Source: JAGVSR01 sp964458265
Lineage (GTDB): Bacteria > Pseudomonadota > Alphaproteobacteria > Rhizobiales > Hyphomicrobiaceae
Assembly (NCBI GenBank): GCA_964458265.1
Contig: CAYWIF010000005.1
Span: 46,573-110,572, forward strand
Length of the DNA stretch: 64,000 nt
Direction: 5' to 3'
Of this stretch, positions 61,167-64,000 are shown one piece after another; the stretch's first letter is position 1, and every line of letters begins with the position of its first letter. The position numbers were made by a program, and so were the translations under genes. The notes under the pieces were generated by a model. It searched no databases and was not told where the DNA came from. It saw only the letters and a list, made by a program, of their open reading frames with translations.

Positions 61167-62532
61167 GCATACGCGCGTTCGCGACGGCGGGCAGAACACC
61201 GGCGAGCACCACGAGGCTCAAGTGCAGATCGACCGCCCGGCCCAGCCGCATCTCCACGCCCCCGCTGAGGGCGCCGCCCCGCTGACGCTCGCGGCGGCCC
61301 TGGCGCCTGTCGCCGCGCTCCTCTGCTCGGTAGCGTTGCTCCTGATGGGCAATGGCCTCCAGGGCACATTGATCCCCGTCCGCGCGAACCTCGAAAGTTT
61401 CCGCGCCTTCGAATTGGGGCTCCTCGGCACCGCGTACTTCTTCGGCTTCACCGCCGGCTGCGTGCACGGTCCAGCCCTGGTACGCCGCGCCGGTCACATT
61501 CGCGCCTACCTCGCGATGACGTCGGTTGCATCCGGCATTGCGCTGCTCCACCCCATGATGGTCGATCCCGTGATCTGGTGGGGCCTCAGAATTGCGACCG
61601 GATATTGTTTCGCGGTCCTCTACATCATCATCGAAAGCTGGATCAACGAGCGCGCCGACAACCGCGTGCGCGGCACGGTGTTCTCCGTCTACACCATCGT
61701 CAATCTGACAGTGATCACGCTCGGCCAACTCATGCTGGGCTTCGCCGACCCGAACTCGTTCATCCTGTTCGCGCTGGCCTCGATCCTGGTTTCCTTCGCG
61801 GCGCTCCCCGTGGCTTTCACCGCCGCCGCGCATCCGAAAATGGTCGAGCGTGTCCACCCGCGCCTGCGCGACCTGGCCAGCATCTCGCCCGTCGGCACGG
61901 CGGGCTGCTTCGCGGTCGGCCTCGCCAACGGCGCCTTCTGGACGCTGGGTCCGGTCTTCGCGTCCGACGCGGGCCTCGACACACGCGGCATCGGCTATTT
62001 CATGAGCGCGGTGGTTCTTGGCGGCGCATTCGCCCAATGGCCGCTCGGCCGCGTATCCGACGACATGGACCGCCGCTTCGTCATGCTGATTGCGACCGCC
62101 ATCGCGCTGGGCGCCGCCATCGCCCTGATGATCATTCCTCAGATCGACCGCACATCCATGATCATTGCGGGCGCGGTGTTCGGCATGGGCGCCTTTCCGC
62201 TCTATCCGCTCGCCGTCGCCCACGCCAACGACAACGCGCGCCCCGATCAGTTCGTCGAGGTGTCCTCGGGCTTGCTGCTGATATTTGGCATCGGCGCCGC
62301 CATCGGCCCGCTGCTCTCGTCGCTCGTGCGCCAGGTGATGGGAATGCCCATGCTGTTCGTCTTCACTGGCGCGGTGCATCTGGTGCTCATCGTTTTTATT
62401 CTCTACCGGATGCATTCGCGCGCCGCGCCCGCCCAGGCCGACCGCACCGACTTCGCCGACGCCGCGATCGCCGCCGCGACAGTGGCCCAATACGAGCCGG
62501 TCCCCGCTGTCGAGCCCGAACCGGCGCGGTGA
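61153..62532 (+). CDS. Major facilitator superfamily transporter
   Basis: The 459-residue protein has 12 predicted membrane helices between about residues 45 and 420. MFS signatures include GFTAGCVHGPALVRRAGHIRAY (loop 2-3, G-x-x-x-D/R-R-x-G-R/H pattern) and QWPLGRVSDDMDRR in the second half, with YIIIESWINERADNRVRG near residue 150. It resembles YcaD-type sugar/drug transporters; the substrate is unknown. The first 40 residues are His-rich and polar (GEHHEAQVQ, QPHLHAP), so a later start is possible. The chosen GTG at 61153 overlaps the META gene. Confidence 0.85.
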   Translation: MTGIEHTRVRDGGQNTGEHHEAQVQIDRPAQPHLHAPAEGAAPLTLAAALAPVAALLCSVALLLMGNGLQGTLIPVRANLESFRAFELGLLGTAYFFGFTAGCVHGPALVRRAGHIRAYLAMTSVASGIALLHPMMVDPVIWWGLRIATGYCFAVLYIIIESWINERADNRVRGTVFSVYTIVNLTVITLGQLMLGFADPNSFILFALASILVSFAALPVAFTAAAHPKMVERVHPRLRDLASISPVGTAGCFAVGLANGAFWTLGPVFASDAGLDTRGIGYFMSAVVLGGAFAQWPLGRVSDDMDRRFVMLIATAIALGAAIALMIIPQIDRTSMIIAGAVFGMGAFPLYPLAVAHANDNARPDQFVEVSSGLLLIFGIGAAIGPLLSSLVRQVMGMPMLFVFTGAVHLVLIVFILYRMHSRAAPAQADRTDFADAAIAAATVAQYEPVPAVEPEPAR

Positions 62533-62544
62533 CGCCGGGCGCGG

Positions 62545-62850
62545 TCATCGTCTCCGCCGCTTGCGTGTCCGCTTCTTTCCCGATCCATTTGTCTGCGTTG
62601 CTTTGGCGGGTGGCTCGGGTTGAAGCGCCGCCTTCATCTCCAGCAGCATCGCGCGCAGTTCGTTCATCAGCCGCGACTGCTTGTTGGCGTGTTTCCGGCG
62701 CCGCGCCGCCCGCACCGTCTCGATGTAATCGTGACCGATGCAAATTTTCGTCGCCTGCCCGCGCTTGCTGAGCCGCTCGCGCGCGCCGCCGGCCGGCGAG
62801 ATCGCCTCCAATTCCGAGCTACAACTTTTTGCAGTCGTTGAACGCGGCAT
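62545..62850 (-). CDS. Basic hypothetical protein
   Basis: The 101-residue protein is strongly basic. It has ELEAISPAGGARERLSKRGQATKICIGHDYIETVRAARRRKHANKQ (seen in parts as GGARERLSKRG and GHDYIETVRAARRR), then RLMNELRAMLLEMKAAL, a probable helix, and an end of KKRTRKRRRR. I do not recognise a family. A start at 62850 with GGAGATCC upstream is plausible. It abuts the repeat element at 62892, and 12 bases separate its end from the MFS stop. Confidence 0.5.
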   Translation of the reverse strand: MPRSTTAKSCSSELEAISPAGGARERLSKRGQATKICIGHDYIETVRAARRRKHANKQSRLMNELRAMLLEMKAALQPEPPAKATQTNGSGKKRTRKRRRR

Positions 62851-62891
62851 CGGCGTGGGATCTCCGTGGTTCTCGCGCGACTGTCCACGCG

Positions 62892-63179
62892 AAGGGGAGC
62901 GGGGCGGTCGTCGCGCCGCTGATGTTTATAGTGTTGTGCGGCCCGAGGACCGCCCCGCGCAGGCTTTGTGGCATACGACCGGCGTTTCAGCGCGTTCTTC
63001 GCAGCCTGTGTTCCAACAGGTGGCCGGTCCGAGCCCCGCCGAGAGAAGATGCGACCCTCCGTCAGCGACTCTGCACCCCGCCCCACGTCACAAGACGCCT
63101 CTTAAGCGACGCCCCCTTTGGTTTGGGACGGAGATGGGGGGAGTGTAGGGGCAGCTGAGTTGGCGGGGATAAATTGCGC
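62892..63179. repeat. 288-bp dispersed element, copy 2
   Basis: This segment aligns with 33839-34126 over its entire 288 bases with no net gap. The first 215 bases are almost identical (one substitution seen), while the final 70 differ at about a dozen positions. Flanks are unrelated on both sides, so the element has sharp borders. It lies beside a different set of palindromic repeats. It has no transposase, and no target duplication is visible. Confidence 0.8.
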
Positions 63180-63211
63180 AAACTTTTCTCGCAATGTGCG
63201 CGACACAGTAG

Positions 63212-63243
63212 GGCGGGTTAGGCGCGCAGCGGCGTAACCCGCC
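63212..63243. repeat. GGCGGGTTA palindrome
   Basis: GGCGGGTTA at 63212-63220 and TAACCCGCC at 63235-63243 are perfect inverted arms around a 14-nt loop. This 'GGGCGGGTTA...TAACCCGCC' unit is a familiar intergenic repeat in many Hyphomicrobiales genomes. Only this one copy is in the window. Confidence 0.6.
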
Positions 63244-63325
63244 GACGCTTGCTCTCTCCACGTTATCCCGGCGCGCGAGCGTGAGCGAAGCCGCCAGACC
63301 CACCGCCCTCGCCACCCCTCAGGTG

Positions 63326-63870
63326 TCATCCCGGCATTTATTGCCGGGACCCATCGGGCCGGTGACGGTGGCGTTTGTTGGACGCTCGCCCGCGCAACGC
63401 TCTTTCGCGCACGTTGAACAATGGGTCCCGGGGACAAGCCCCGGGATGACAGCGGTGGGGATGCGCGCACCGCGCTCAACTCCGCCCGAGGTCACCCCTC
63501 CCCCTTGCGGGGAGGGGAGGGGCACGTCCCTTCCCCTCCCCCTTGCGGGGAGGGGCAGGGGTGGGGGTGAAACGGTGGGTGGGGGTCATTGCGACCATTG
63601 TCGCCAGCAACGCACCCCACCCCTAACCCCTCCCCGTCAAGGGGAGGGGAATCAGAGCGGCGCGCGTGACGGCAGCGAGAGCCCAGCCCTATGGTCAACC
63701 ACTGTCACCGCCCCGCAGGTGTTATCCCGGGATTTGCTTGCCCCGGCGAAGGCCGGGGTGCCCGGGACCCATCGCGCCGGGGATGGTGGCGACTGTTGGG
63801 AGGTTTGCTCGCACAACGCCCGTTCGCGCACGATGACCAATGGGTCCTCGGCATAAAGCCGAGGATGACA
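63326..63870. repeat. Second cluster of intergenic palindromic repeats, no gene
   Basis: Units seen: CCCGGCA/TGCCGGG at 63330-63348; TCCCGGGG/CCCCGGGA at 63426-63446; three CCCCTCCCC-type units near 63496, 63534 and 63617; CCCGGG...CCCGGG around 63725-63766; and CTCGG/CCGAG near 63846-63863. Most carry flanking ATGGGTCC or ATGACAGCGG, the same two repeat families as at 34.1-34.6 kb. I find no gene between 62851 and about 63978. Confidence 0.7.
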
Positions 63871-63977
63871 GCGGTGGGGAGGCGTCCACGTTGGTTAATT
63901 TCAGCTAGCCAACCCGCGCGTGTACGTCTTAGGCTGAGCACATTGGTTGAGGTGTTTGTTGCGTGCGGGGGTACTCC

Positions 63978-64000
63978 ATGGAGACACTTGAAGCCTTCCA
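63978..64000 (+). CDS. Possible start of a gene running off the window
   Basis: ATGGAGACACTTGAAGCC at the very end is preceded by a GGGGG run five to ten bases upstream and could be a start codon; only seven codons are visible. The preceding 60 bases are less GC-rich than the repeats and could contain a promoter. Confidence 0.2.

Noticed and set aside
62667..63086. Minus-strand frame conserved in both 288-bp elements as a possible small basic protein
   Set aside because: It is embedded in a structured repeat, has no ribosome-binding site and its N- and C-terminal parts differ between copies; kept only as a feature of the repeat.

Overview
The window looks like a chromosomal segment of an alphaproteobacterium of the Hyphomicrobiales (Rhizobiales) type. 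The evidence is high GC and several gene sets typical of that order: aa3-type cytochrome oxidase subunit IV followed by the three-gene pntAA-pntAB-pntB transhydrogenase; xseA, DUF2093, lpxK, waaA, a phosphatase and DUF4170 clustered around lipid A-Kdo synthesis; a MoxR-DUF58-DUF4159-vWA block facing a DUF1285 gene; an OpgC protein; an intracellular PHB depolymerase; and the carboxy(nor)spermidine polyamine enzymes. Genus cannot be fixed from the sequence. I saw no rRNA, tRNA, CRISPR array, prophage or insertion-sequence transposase.

Layout: 1-4.7 kb holds the end of a CoA-transferase gene, a bactofilin-pyroglutamyl peptidase-DUF3592 operon, an OpgC membrane acyltransferase and a tiny ORF with an exceptionally long Shine-Dalgarno match. 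4.8-10.8 kb holds thiC with a TPP riboswitch, a TetR regulator, a phospholipase C-like/DUF4332 fusion and the PHB depolymerase. 11-18 kb is the minus-strand MoxR/DUF58/BatA-DUF4159/vWA operon. 18.2-24 kb has DUF1285, kup, an ABC1 kinase and a paralogous secreted pair. 24-27.4 kb is coxIV-pntAA-pntAB-pntB. 27.6-33.7 kb has a secreted HExxH protein, membrane protein, hydrolase, rpsU with a glycine-rich tail, purEK and carboxynorspermidine synthase. 33.7-34.7 kb is a gene-free repeat cluster. 34.7-40.1 kb has a di-haem cytochrome, chaA, thiG-thiE and a Tat-exported copper-storage (Csp1-like) protein. 40.1-48.7 kb has purD, a cytochrome c, xseA and the lipid A/Kdo cluster, including a DUF374-WaaA fusion. 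48.9-54.9 kb has an acyl-CoA ligase, a Spy-like chaperone, two DUF465 proteins and an exonuclease/ATP-dependent DNA ligase repair pair. 55-62.9 kb has SDR/ArsR/fluoroacetate-dehalogenase-like genes, nspC, small secreted proteins and an MFS transporter. 62.9-64 kb is a second repeat cluster.

How the genes work together: purine synthesis (purE, purK, purD), thiamine synthesis (thiC, thiG, thiE, each half at a separate locus), polyamine synthesis (the synthase at 32.5 kb and decarboxylase at 57.2 kb), lipid A-Kdo assembly (LpxK, WaaA, DUF374), proton-driven NADPH supply (Pnt) and a two-gene DNA repair module are represented. No single dramatic new system is visible. The most unusual signals are a family of fixed-geometry hairpins whose stems covary between copies, a 288-bp element present twice with about 95% identity, two protein fusions (DUF374-WaaA and phospholipase C-DUF4332), non-ATG starts on rpsU and the copper-storage gene, and two tiny genes with strong translation or termination signals.
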